From an uncultured Lachnospiraceae bacterium (lineage in GTDB: Bacteria > Bacillota > Clostridia > Lachnospirales > Lachnospiraceae), in NCBI GenBank assembly GCA_945913255.1, contig CAMEDC010000010.1, positions 1 through 64,000 of the forward strand: DNA of 64,000 nt, given 5' to 3'. Below, piece by piece: positions 18,361 to 27,027 of this stretch. Under the pieces are notes generated by a model. The model did not search any database and was not told the origin of the DNA. It saw only the letters and a list, made by a program, of their open reading frames with translations. Position 1 is the stretch's first letter, and every line of letters begins with the position of its first letter. The translations under genes and the position numbers were made by a program.

Positions 18361-18480
18361 GATATACGCGTAACAAAACCAAGCAACGCAGAATGCGGCA
18401 TTTGGTTTTTGCCGTGATAACGAGCAAACGGTCTGCGAAGCAGACGAAGGAGCCCGAAGTGTGAGTTAGCACAATATTTT
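18361..18480 (+). promoter_or_regulatory. Structured leader of the GH115 gene
   Basis: The segment holds a hairpin AACCAA/TTGGTT (18378-18408 region) with inner CGCA-GAA-TGCG and a tail of five T, then a second perfect hairpin GTCTGC-GAA-GCAGAC (18432-18446), and GTG...CAC further on. A weak promoter (TTGTCG near 18340, TATGAT or GATATA near 18358-18364) precedes it, so the first hairpin could act as an attenuator rather than the end of the GH35 gene. Confidence 0.4.
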
Positions 18481-18500
18481 CGAAGAAAAGGGGTATTTTT

Positions 18501-21500
18501 ATGGGATTTTACATAAGCCTTGAACGGCCCTGTAGAATTGTTCTGGATGAGAAGGAGTCCGAGGCGGTCAAAATTGCCGCAGAAAACTTAAAAGAAGATT
18601 TGAGAAAGGTTTTCGGAAGTGAGTTTGGGGAAGAAGCGGATGGCTGGGATACTTCTGAGATTGTCATTCGGACGCAGGACTGTGCTAGCAAGAAATATAC
18701 ACAGACAGAGTCTATGCAAGAGGATTCCGATTCGGAATTGTGCAAATACAAGGAGTCATACAATATCAGCGTTCGCGGCGGGAAGCTGTATATCACCGGA
18801 AGCGATAGGCGAGGTACGATTTATGGTATCTATGAATTCTGTGAGATGCTGGGCGTCTCGCCCTGGTATTTCTGGGGGGATGTTCCGGTAAAGAAGAAAG
18901 AATCTTTTGCTCTGCAGGAAGGATTTGCGAAGAGTGATCATCCGTCCGTGGAGTACCGCGGAATCTTTATCAATGATGAGGAGGAGTTGGAGGCATGGGT
19001 CAAAAACCGCATGGGAGAAGAGACCATCGGTGTGAAGACCTATGAGAAGATTTTTGAACTTCTTCTTCGGCTAAAAGCTAATTACATCTGGCCTGCCATG
19101 CATGTGAATTCCTTCAATGTAAAACAGGAGAACGGTGCTCTGGCAGAGAGAATGGGAATCGTGGTGGGAACCTCCCACTGTGATATGCTCATGCGCTCCA
19201 ACAACAGGGAATGGCGTCCCTGGCTGGCAAGAAAAGGTTATGAAAATGTGGAGTATGATTATTCTATTCCCGGCCGAAACAGAGAGATCCTTAAGGAATA
19301 TTGGCGGGAGAGTGTGGAGCAGAACCGGGATTTTGAAGTCTGCTATACCCTCGGTATGCGCGGCATTCATGATTCCGGATTTGAAACCCGCAAGTTGGAT
19401 CACCTTTCGGGTGAAACCCTGAAGGAAGCAAAGACAGCTCTTCTGCAGCAGATTATCGAGGATCAGAGACAAATCCTGCGCGAGACATTGGGCAGAGATA
19501 CCATGATGACCTTTGTACCTTACAAGGAGGTACTGCCTCTTTACGACGGCGGCTTAAAGGTACCGGAGGACATTACCCTTGTCTGGTCCAACGACAACTA
19601 CGGATATATCAGAAGATACCCCTCCGAACAGGAAAAACTGCGCAAGGGTGGAAATGGTATCTATTATCACAACTCTTACTGGGCACCTCCCGGAATGAGC
19701 TATGTGTTCTTATGCTCCATCCCCCTTGCACATACGGCAAATGAATTGCGGAAGGCCTATGCCGAGGGAATCAGAAAACTGTGGGTGATCAATACGGGTG
19801 CCATGAAGCCTCTGGAGCAGGAGATTGAGTTTTTCCTGCGGCTTGCATGGAAGATTGGAAAGGAGAATGCGCAGACAGAAGATGTGGACGCGTATGTGGC
19901 TGACTGGATTGACCGCAATTTCTCCGGTGGAATCGGCAAGAAAACGGCAGAACTCCTGAATGATTTTTCCCAGCTTACCAATGTACGAAAGCTGGAAATG
20001 ATGAGTCAGAATACCTTTTCACAGACAGCTTACGGTGACGAAGCGGCAGTGCGCATTCACGAATATGAAAGACTTTTTGCGGGGGGAAACAGAATTTATA
20101 CAGGCCTTCCCGAGGAAGAAAAACCGGCTTTCTTTGAACTGGTTCTGATGCGGATTCACGCCGCCTATTTTACCAATCTGGCTTTTTATTACGGGGACAG
20201 AAGTACCCTGGCAAACATACAGGGAAAGAAGCAGGCGGCGGCACTGTACACTAAGAAGACCCGCCTGCTGGAAGATGTCCGTAGGAAAATGCTTGTGTAC
20301 TATAATAAACGTATGCTGGGAGGAAAATGGGACGGTATCTTGAATCCGGAGGGCTTTCCGCCACCAAGGGCAGCCATGATGCCTGTCTGCACACCGCCAC
20401 TAAAAATCGGTGAAGCGGGTATGTGTGTCACCCTCTGGAATGAGGATGACAGGCTTACCTTTGCCGGTCCCGGCACAAAGTGGTTTGAAATCGGCAATAC
20501 GGGAGAGGGCAGTATTACCTATCAGATACAGGCACCGGAGTGGCTGGAACTGTCTCAGAAGTCCGGCAGCACAGAAACAGAGACACGCGTGCTGGTTACT
20601 TTTGGAAAGCCAGGGAAGAACGGAAGAGAAGAATTGCGAAAGCTGCTGACTGGGGAGGTGCAGAGTAGGGACGACAAACTTCATGGTACGATTACGGTGA
20701 CAGAAACCATGACAGGTACCCGGGTGGAAATCCCGGTGGAAGCAGAAATCTTACCTGACTCCGCATTGTCTTTCCCGAAAGAAACGAATGAGATGCCGGC
20801 TTCTGCAATTCCCTTTGAGGAGGATGGTGCGGTCTTTGTCAGAGCGGATTCAGCGACCGCATTGCCGGCAGATTTTAGGAGAATCAAGCGCCTGGGCAGA
20901 GGCGGTGGCGACTTGATTGAGGTATGTGTGAAGAGGGAAGAGCAGGAACCGGGTGACTCTCTGGACTATTCGGTGTGTTTAAGTTCTTCGGGAGCATTTC
21001 TGTTGGAATTGCTTCGATTTCCTTCACTGGATTCCGTGGGGCGCATTCGCATTGGGGTATCTGTGGATGGTGGTGAAATACAAATACTGGAATCGGAGAG
21101 CCGGGACGAGCATCTCGGAAACTGGAGGGAGAATGTGCGCAACAATGTGGACAGACTCTATCTGCGGCTGCCATATCTGAAAGCCGGAATCCACACCATA
21201 TCCTTCTATGCCGTGGATCAATACGTTGCATTCAGCGGATTTGCGATTTATACAAAGGAACGTAAATGTAATAATCTGGGAGGAGCTGCTTACATCGGCA
21301 GACAAGAACTGCCGTTGGAGTTCGATGCGAAAAAGTTCGCGGAAGACTTTTACGGAAAGATAGAACTTTCTCCCAGACCGGTGGAATATGCGAGAACGGA
21401 GAGAGAAGTGGATACTCTGGTGGCAGCAGACCTTGTAAAACAGGATGAAGTGTATGCGGAGCAGGTGACACCGGAGTTTTATCTGGCGCTGGGAGAGGCT

Positions 21501-22058
21501 CCGTTTGCAGAGAATGGAAGCGGCAATATCAGGATAGATGCGGCAGCAGCACTGGCGAATACGCCCTGTGCTTATGCAGAAGGAAATAACTGGGCACATT
21601 GCAGTAGTGAATCTTACGGACGAAGCGGTCTTGCCATGTATCTGCCGGAATCGGAAGAAACCGGAGCATGTGAGCCGGATGAGACTTGCATATCGAGCAT
21701 GCTGGGTGAAGCGGATGGAACGTGTGAGCCGGAGCAACCGTCGCTGCACTACCGTGTGAATTGCAGCGGCGGAACCTATATACTTTGGCTTCTTTCCAAG
21801 TTTGACCGGAAAGAAGAGTCCTGCTTCGGTGTCGGGATAGACGGAACGCCTTTGCCGGAGGAACATCTTTATAACAGGGGATGCCTGTGGAGATATGAAG
21901 CAGAACAGATTTACAGATGGGTTCCGATTGCGAAAATTCCACTGACTGCAGGCGAACACGGAATTGCTCTGTACAGCCCAGGAACAGGTTTGCGGTTTGA
22001 CCGAATTTATTTGACAAAGGGAGACGAACTTCCGCCCATGGATTCCGAGTGGAGATAG
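18501..22058 (+). CDS. GH115 xylan alpha-1,2-glucuronidase
   Basis: An 1185-residue enzyme. Family 115 removes (4-O-methyl-)glucuronic acid from glucuronoxylan, including internal positions, and some members act on arabinogalactan glucuronate. The N-terminal alpha/beta part contains GGKLYITGSDRRGTIYGIYE; the catalytic barrel has EYRGIFINDEE, NYIWPAMH and GIVVGTSHCDML (about residues 150-225) and TFVPYKEV. Long C-terminal beta domains (from about 640) include a repeat-like, Glu/Cys-rich segment at about 1050-1085. There is no signal peptide. The start follows AAAAGGGG. It lacks a close co-transcribed partner, but it complements the GH8 Rex xylanase at 48.7 kb. Confidence 0.9.
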   Translation: MGFYISLERPCRIVLDEKESEAVKIAAENLKEDLRKVFGSEFGEEADGWDTSEIVIRTQDCASKKYTQTESMQEDSDSELCKYKESYNISVRGGKLYITGSDRRGTIYGIYEFCEMLGVSPWYFWGDVPVKKKESFALQEGFAKSDHPSVEYRGIFINDEEELEAWVKNRMGEETIGVKTYEKIFELLLRLKANYIWPAMHVNSFNVKQENGALAERMGIVVGTSHCDMLMRSNNREWRPWLARKGYENVEYDYSIPGRNREILKEYWRESVEQNRDFEVCYTLGMRGIHDSGFETRKLDHLSGETLKEAKTALLQQIIEDQRQILRETLGRDTMMTFVPYKEVLPLYDGGLKVPEDITLVWSNDNYGYIRRYPSEQEKLRKGGNGIYYHNSYWAPPGMSYVFLCSIPLAHTANELRKAYAEGIRKLWVINTGAMKPLEQEIEFFLRLAWKIGKENAQTEDVDAYVADWIDRNFSGGIGKKTAELLNDFSQLTNVRKLEMMSQNTFSQTAYGDEAAVRIHEYERLFAGGNRIYTGLPEEEKPAFFELVLMRIHAAYFTNLAFYYGDRSTLANIQGKKQAAALYTKKTRLLEDVRRKMLVYYNKRMLGGKWDGILNPEGFPPPRAAMMPVCTPPLKIGEAGMCVTLWNEDDRLTFAGPGTKWFEIGNTGEGSITYQIQAPEWLELSQKSGSTETETRVLVTFGKPGKNGREELRKLLTGEVQSRDDKLHGTITVTETMTGTRVEIPVEAEILPDSALSFPKETNEMPASAIPFEEDGAVFVRADSATALPADFRRIKRLGRGGGDLIEVCVKREEQEPGDSLDYSVCLSSSGAFLLELLRFPSLDSVGRIRIGVSVDGGEIQILESESRDEHLGNWRENVRNNVDRLYLRLPYLKAGIHTISFYAVDQYVAFSGFAIYTKERKCNNLGGAAYIGRQELPLEFDAKKFAEDFYGKIELSPRPVEYARTEREVDTLVAADLVKQDEVYAEQVTPEFYLALGEAPFAENGSGNIRIDAAAALANTPCAYAEGNNWAHCSSESYGRSGLAMYLPESEETGACEPDETCISSMLGEADGTCEPEQPSLHYRVNCSGGTYILWLLSKFDRKEESCFGVGIDGTPLPEEHLYNRGCLWRYEAEQIYRWVPIAKIPLTAGEHGIALYSPGTGLRFDRIYLTKGDELPPMDSEWR

Positions 22059-22097
22059 CAATCACGGGGACAAAATCTGATTTCAGAGATAGAAAAG

Positions 22098-22131
22098 TCC
22101 GGAACTCCTTGATTTTACAGGGAATTCCGGA
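22098..22131 (-). terminator. Terminator of tRNA-Gly
   Basis: An inverted repeat (TCCGGAA-CC with GG-TTCCGGA) lies between the two convergent genes. On the minus strand it is followed by CTTTTCT, so it best serves the tRNA; it may also stop the GH115 transcript. Confidence 0.55.
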
Positions 22132-22142
22132 CAATAAAAAAG

Positions 22143-22215
22143 AGCGATAGACGGGACTCGAACCCGCGATTTCCACCTTGGCAAGGTGGCGCTCTACCAA
22201 CTGAGCCACTATCGC
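22143..22215 (-). tRNA. tRNA-Gly (anticodon GCC)
   Basis: The minus strand folds as a standard 73-nt cloverleaf: acceptor GCGATAG/CTATCGC, D-loop with AGTTGGTAGAG, anticodon stem CCACC/GGTGG with loop TTGCCAA (anticodon GCC), and T-arm with GGTTCGAGTCC. CCA is not encoded. Confidence 0.95.
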
Positions 22216-22340
22216 ATATGTTCACGTGCTGCGAACAAAGAGTATTTTACTACATGCATAATGCACTGTCAATAGGAAAATGTAAAAATGGATTAACGAT
22301 TTGCCTGTTGAAATGTCACCTTTCATATTTTTTAAATCCC

Positions 22341-22445
22341 CTTATGCGGAGGTCTATAGCAAGGTTTTTCCGAAAAGGAATCCCTTTTGAAGGAATTTCT
22401 CTTATCTCGGAGGTCTATACCGTCGTATTTGCCAAAAAGAATCCC
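22341..22445. repeat. Two-copy direct repeat, 60-bp period
   Basis: About 44 bases beginning CTTAT..CGGAGGTCTATA and ending GAATCCC occur at 22341-22384 and again at 22401-22445, with about 70 percent identity between the copies. It lies in the 3' region of the acyltransferase gene. No coding frame is convincing. Confidence 0.5.
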
Positions 22446-22446
22446 A

Positions 22447-23490
22447 TTACCTTAGAAGTTTCCTCCGAAGCCATCCGGAGAGCCGCCTTTCTATCAGCTC
22501 ATAACTAACCAGGCTTAAGGCAACACTGATGCCCAGAGCAAGCGCAACTCCTGCCAGGGACAGCGGGGTACAGCTGCCGAAATCAAATATTTTTCTGTCC
22601 AGAAAGGTGACCGGATAGTAGTGGAGCAGGTACAGAGAAAAACTGATATCCCCCAGTTTCACAATAGTCTTAGGCATTCTGACATAGAACTCCAGCAGGA
22701 AAAAGCAAAGTACAATTACGGCTGACGGAAGTCCCCAAACAAGGGGGCGCCGAAAGCCAAGTATATTGATATATGGTTTTGTAATGAGAAACGCCAGAAA
22801 GATTCCGGCGGCGGTAACAGCGGAAAGAGGAAGGCTTACGCCGGGAAGTTTTCCGGCTTCCTGCAGCCCGTACAGCCATCTCGCAGCATAGTAACAGAGA
22901 ATTCCCAGAATAAAATCCAGCATAACAGGATTGCCATAAAAAGATAAGGCAACAGAAGCTACCGGAAGACTTTGAGCAGCGAGTACGACACCTCCCACAA
23001 GGAGACTGCAGAGGAGCCCTCTGTATTTGTGACTTATGCGTAAGGCTATCATAAAGAGAAGATAAAAGAAAATTTCACAGTTCACGGTCCAGCCGATTCG
23101 CATCAGGGGCTGTATGACACCGTCTCCGATATCAAATGGGATGAAAAGAAGGCTCTTAATGAGAAAACCGGCATTTGCCGAGCTTACGGCAAACAGTTCC
23201 GGAAAGACCAGAAGCAGGAGATAGGTAAACACTGTCATCAGATAGTATAAGGGCAGAATCCGAATCAGACGTTTAAAGAGAAAGTTCTCAGTGCTTTTGT
23301 GGGTGGAGAACATAATCATAAAGCCGCTGATGCAGAAGAAGATGTCCACACCGAAGGCTCCACAGTTTAAGAAGCGTACATGCTCCAGAACGATAAACAG
23401 TGCGTTAATGCCTCTTAATGCCTGTATGCTTTTGAAATGTCTTTCATGGAAATCCATATAATCCATATTACTCCCGCTTTTTCGTACCAT
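22447..23490 (-). CDS. Acyltransferase family 3 membrane protein (OafA-like)
   Basis: A 347-residue multi-pass protein with about ten hydrophobic helices. The N-terminal SIQALRGINALFIVLEHV carries the R/H pattern of the acyltransferase-3 family, and GVDIFFCISGFMI is the usual second-helix motif. Members O-acetylate exopolysaccharide, peptidoglycan or antibiotic sugars at the membrane. Substrate unknown. It is a lone minus-strand gene divergent from the TPR-GGDEF gene. An internal ATG at residue 9 is an alternative start. Confidence 0.88.
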   Translation of the reverse strand: MVRKSGSNMDYMDFHERHFKSIQALRGINALFIVLEHVRFLNCGAFGVDIFFCISGFMIMFSTHKSTENFLFKRLIRILPLYYLMTVFTYLLLLVFPELFAVSSANAGFLIKSLLFIPFDIGDGVIQPLMRIGWTVNCEIFFYLLFMIALRISHKYRGLLCSLLVGGVVLAAQSLPVASVALSFYGNPVMLDFILGILCYYAARWLYGLQEAGKLPGVSLPLSAVTAAGIFLAFLITKPYINILGFRRPLVWGLPSAVIVLCFFLLEFYVRMPKTIVKLGDISFSLYLLHYYPVTFLDRKIFDFGSCTPLSLAGVALALGISVALSLVSYELIERRLSGWLRRKLLR

Positions 23491-23614
23491 GGTTTTACTG
23501 ATTCTGATTTATCTTACCATTTTTTCTCACTTTTGAAAACACACGAAATCTTAATTTTATCTTGCGGTTCCCATTCAAACATAATAGAATAGAGATAATA
23601 CGGCAGGAAAGGCG

Positions 23615-25246
23615 GTGGCGGAAATAGAACAGAACAGGAAACAATTGAACAGCTGGACAGATCTATTGGAAAAACAGATTAAAACCACCGGAAATGTCGT
23701 ACTGGAAGACGTTGAAAATGCCTTTTCGCACATCACGGAGGAAGCGAACCGGGGGTTGTATGGACTTTGTAATTACTATAGAGCATACTGGTGCATGCAA
23801 AACGGTGCCCTGGCTGAATGCCTGGAATGTCTCAATGAAAGTATTCGCTGCATGATGGGAACGGAGCAGGAAAAGCATGTGGCTCGTTGCTATAATCTTC
23901 TGGGCGTTGTCGCGCATGGTCAGAACAATCTTCTGCTGGCAGCGGAACAATATAGCAAGGCGTTGGACTATGCGGATAAATATGAAAATTTCTATACGCG
24001 CTATATCGTGGGAACCAATCTGGCCGACATTTATTATCGAATCGGATCTTATGATAAGGCTTTCTGGTGGAACCGGGAAAGCATGAAGGAATATGAAAAA
24101 TCCGGAGATCATTCTGCCAATGGTCTGAAAAATTATGTAAAGCTTTTAGCCGGTTATGGTTATTGCCTTGCCATGACTGACCGACTGAAGGAAGCGGATG
24201 AAGTCAGGCGCAAACTGGAACAGATAAAATTCGAAGAACAGGGAGATATATTTCCGGTATTATGTGCATATACCTTTTTTGCTCTTCTATATTATAAGGA
24301 AGAACGAAAGGAACTCGCCACTGCCTGTCTGAATGTGGCTTTACAGTCTGTTTTCAATGAACAGCAAATAACACCGTATGCAGATAATATTCTGAATCTT
24401 CTGGAACTGTTAATCATGATGGAAAATTATGGATACATGGGTGTGCTTCTGGACTATCTGGAGCCTATTGCAGATGCGGAGGGCAATGAGGGATTCCTTT
24501 TGCAGATTCTGGCTTATCAGCTGAAGTATTGCGGAGATAAAATGACGGAGGAACAGTATCTGGAGCGAACAGAGAAGTTTTTCTGCATCAAGGAAGCGTA
24601 CGAGGATCGGGAAAGCAGCATGATTCTGCGTATGATGGAGATGCGTGGGCAGCTGCTTCAGATTGAAGAAACACAGAAAGAACTGGAGGAGGAAAATGTT
24701 AAGCTGCGCTATCAGGCAGATCATGATGAGTTATCGGGACTGTATAACAAGGGAAAGCTGAACCGTTATGCAGAAGAGATTTTTGATATGGCGCTGAAAA
24801 ACGGATTTGCCATGAGTGTTATTTTTGTGGATATCGATTATTTTAAGCAGATGAATGATTACTATGGTCATAGCAGGGGAGATGATTGCGTCCGGGCGGT
24901 GGCCGAGAGCATCAGATGCTGTATGCCGGGTGATTTTGCAGCCAGATATGGCGGAGATGAATTTGTGGTGATTGCCGTAAACCGCACGGCGGAGTATGTG
25001 CAGGAGTGCGGAGAAAAAATTGTCAGGGATGTGCGTGCTCTGAATATTCCGAATGAGGGAGCCGGAGAGGAAAAGGTGCTGACGGTAACCGTCGGAATTG
25101 CACATGCAGTTCCGGTGAGAACCAATAAAATCTGGGATTTTCTGTCAGCGGCGGATGAGACTTTATACAGACAAAAACAGGAAAGAAAAGGCTGCATGCG
25201 TTTTTGCGGAAGAGTGGGAGTGGAAAATGGAGACGGGACAATATAG
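23615..25246 (+). CDS. Cytoplasmic TPR-like and GGDEF diguanylate cyclase
   Basis: A 543-residue soluble protein. Residues 40-340 form helical repeats of tetratricopeptide type (for example ARCYNLLGVVAHGQNNLLLAAEQYSKALDYA in two halves), followed by a coiled coil (about 340-370, LQIEETQKELEEENVKLRYQ) and a GGDEF domain with RYGGDEF (about 445-451), the canonical active motif. No transmembrane segment is present, so it should sense an intracellular partner. Start GTG at 23615 has AGGAAAGG upstream. The 3' end overlaps the start of the ABC exporter gene by 20 bases, indicating a single transcript. Confidence 0.88.
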   Translation: MAEIEQNRKQLNSWTDLLEKQIKTTGNVVLEDVENAFSHITEEANRGLYGLCNYYRAYWCMQNGALAECLECLNESIRCMMGTEQEKHVARCYNLLGVVAHGQNNLLLAAEQYSKALDYADKYENFYTRYIVGTNLADIYYRIGSYDKAFWWNRESMKEYEKSGDHSANGLKNYVKLLAGYGYCLAMTDRLKEADEVRRKLEQIKFEEQGDIFPVLCAYTFFALLYYKEERKELATACLNVALQSVFNEQQITPYADNILNLLELLIMMENYGYMGVLLDYLEPIADAEGNEGFLLQILAYQLKYCGDKMTEEQYLERTEKFFCIKEAYEDRESSMILRMMEMRGQLLQIEETQKELEEENVKLRYQADHDELSGLYNKGKLNRYAEEIFDMALKNGFAMSVIFVDIDYFKQMNDYYGHSRGDDCVRAVAESIRCCMPGDFAARYGGDEFVVIAVNRTAEYVQECGEKIVRDVRALNIPNEGAGEEKVLTVTVGIAHAVPVRTNKIWDFLSAADETLYRQKQERKGCMRFCGRVGVENGDGTI

Positions 25247-26987
25247 CAGTAAGGAATTAATTGGAAGATTTCTTCCTTATTTTAAAAAATATAAGGGAAC
25301 TTTGGTACTGGACTTATTCTGTGCCGCGCTGACAACGGTCTGTGAGCTGGTACTTCCGATGATCATGCGGTATATTACGAATGAGGGTATCAGGGATTTG
25401 GCGTCGCTGTCCGTTAAGACAATCGGCGGGCTGGGACTTCTGTATCTGTTGCTGCGCGTGATGGACTGTCTTGCGGCATATTATATGGCAGATATGGGTC
25501 ATGTAATGGGTGCCAAAATTGAGACGGATATGCGCCGGGATGCTTACGGGCATCTGCAGAAGCTGTCGGATACCTACTATAATAATACAAAGGTAGGCCA
25601 GATTATGGGCCGCATCACAAACGATTTATTTGATGTGACCGAGTTTGCCCATCACTGTCCGGAAGAATTTTTTATTGCAGGTATTAAGACTGTCATTTCC
25701 TTTATCGTCCTTGCAGGAATCAGCCTTCCGCTTACCCTGTTGATTTTTCTGTGTGTTCCGCTGATGCTGTTTGTCTGTCTGACCTTGAATCGCAGGATGA
25801 AGGAAGCATTTCGAAAGCAGAGAAATCAGATTGGTGAGCTGAATGCGCGCATCGAGGACAGCCTTCTGGGACATAAAGTGGTGAAGGCTTTCACCAATGA
25901 ACAGATTGAGCAGGATAAATTTGAGGCAGATAACGGGACTTTTCTGGATACAAAGAAGCTGGCTTATCGATACATGGCAGCTTTTCAGATTTCAACCAGA
26001 GCTTTTGACGGACTGATGTACCTGCTGGTGCTGGTGGCAGGCGGCATTTTTATGATAAAGGGACTGATTGCACCGGGAGATCTCGTGGCCTACATGCTGT
26101 ATGTGGCAACTCTGATTGCGACCGTGCGCCGTATCATTGAGTTTGCCGAGCAGTTCCAGAGAGGTATGACGGGTATTGAGAGATTTTTGCAGATTATGGA
26201 TGCGGATATTGAAATTTTTGACGAGCCGGACGCGGTGGAACTGAAAAACCCCAGAGGAAATATTGTATTCCGGAATGTGAGCTTTGAATATCCGGATGAT
26301 CACAACCAGGTATTCAAAAACCTGAATCTGGAAATTCATTCCGGCGAGAAGGTGGCAATTGTCGGACCCTCCGGCGGCGGAAAAACGACTCTCTGCAATC
26401 TGATTCCCAGGTTTTATGATGTCTCCGAGGGACAGATAACTCTGGACGGCGAGGATATCAAGCATTTTACCTTAAAGAGCCTTCGCGGTAATATCGGTAT
26501 TGTGCAGCAGGATGTCTACCTGTTTTCCGGCACGATTCTGGAAAACATCTCCTATGGAAGACCGGGCGCATCCAGGGAGGAAGTGGAGGAAGCGGCGAAG
26601 AGAGCCGGCGCTCATGAGTTTATCTGTGCCCTGAAGAATGGTTATGATACTTATGTGGGAGAGCGGGGCGTCAAGCTCTCCGGCGGTCAGAAGCAGCGAA
26701 TCAGTATCGCCAGGGTGTTCCTGAAGAATCCGCCCATCATTATTCTTGATGAAGCTACGAGTGCGCTGGACAATGAGAGTGAGTTTGAGGTAGCAAAATC
26801 ACTGTCAAAACTTTCGGAGGGACGGACTACTCTGACCATTGCACACAGGCTTTCCAGCATCAGAAATTCCGACAGAATTCTGGTGCTGACAGAGGAGGGA
26901 ATCGTGGAGGAAGGAAATCACGATACCCTGCTGGAAAAGAGGGGAATTTATTATCATTTCTATGAAACGGCAAATGCTTTGAAGTAA
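25227..26987 (+). CDS. ABC exporter, fused membrane and ATPase domains
   Basis: A 586-residue half-transporter. Six membrane helices occupy about residues 20-310; the nucleotide-binding domain has Walker A GPSGGGKTTL (about 380), signature LSGGQKQR, Walker B IIILDEAT and switch IAHRLSS. It works as a homo- or heterodimer pumping lipids, drugs or peptides out of the cell. I chose the ATG at 25227 because it follows GTGGGAG and overlaps the upstream gene's end; an in-frame ATG 72 bases earlier lies in the TPR-GGDEF gene. No dimer partner is adjacent. Confidence 0.92.
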   Translation: METGQYSSKELIGRFLPYFKKYKGTLVLDLFCAALTTVCELVLPMIMRYITNEGIRDLASLSVKTIGGLGLLYLLLRVMDCLAAYYMADMGHVMGAKIETDMRRDAYGHLQKLSDTYYNNTKVGQIMGRITNDLFDVTEFAHHCPEEFFIAGIKTVISFIVLAGISLPLTLLIFLCVPLMLFVCLTLNRRMKEAFRKQRNQIGELNARIEDSLLGHKVVKAFTNEQIEQDKFEADNGTFLDTKKLAYRYMAAFQISTRAFDGLMYLLVLVAGGIFMIKGLIAPGDLVAYMLYVATLIATVRRIIEFAEQFQRGMTGIERFLQIMDADIEIFDEPDAVELKNPRGNIVFRNVSFEYPDDHNQVFKNLNLEIHSGEKVAIVGPSGGGKTTLCNLIPRFYDVSEGQITLDGEDIKHFTLKSLRGNIGIVQQDVYLFSGTILENISYGRPGASREEVEEAAKRAGAHEFICALKNGYDTYVGERGVKLSGGQKQRISIARVFLKNPPIIILDEATSALDNESEFEVAKSLSKLSEGRTTLTIAHRLSSIRNSDRILVLTEEGIVEEGNHDTLLEKRGIYYHFYETANALK

Positions 26988-27027
26988 ATGTTGTATGCCG
27001 GAATGCCCGGCAGAACGGAGGGTGATT

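Noticed and set aside
18336..18364. Certain promoter for the GH115 gene
   Set aside because: Several overlapping box choices with imperfect spacing; it is mentioned only inside the leader entry.
22341..22445. Minimal CRISPR array
   Set aside because: Only two imperfect copies, no uniform spacer, and no cas genes nearby.
22218..22508. Plus-strand frame of 96 codons over the direct repeats
   Set aside because: It runs into the acyltransferase gene on the other strand and has no ribosome site or family features.
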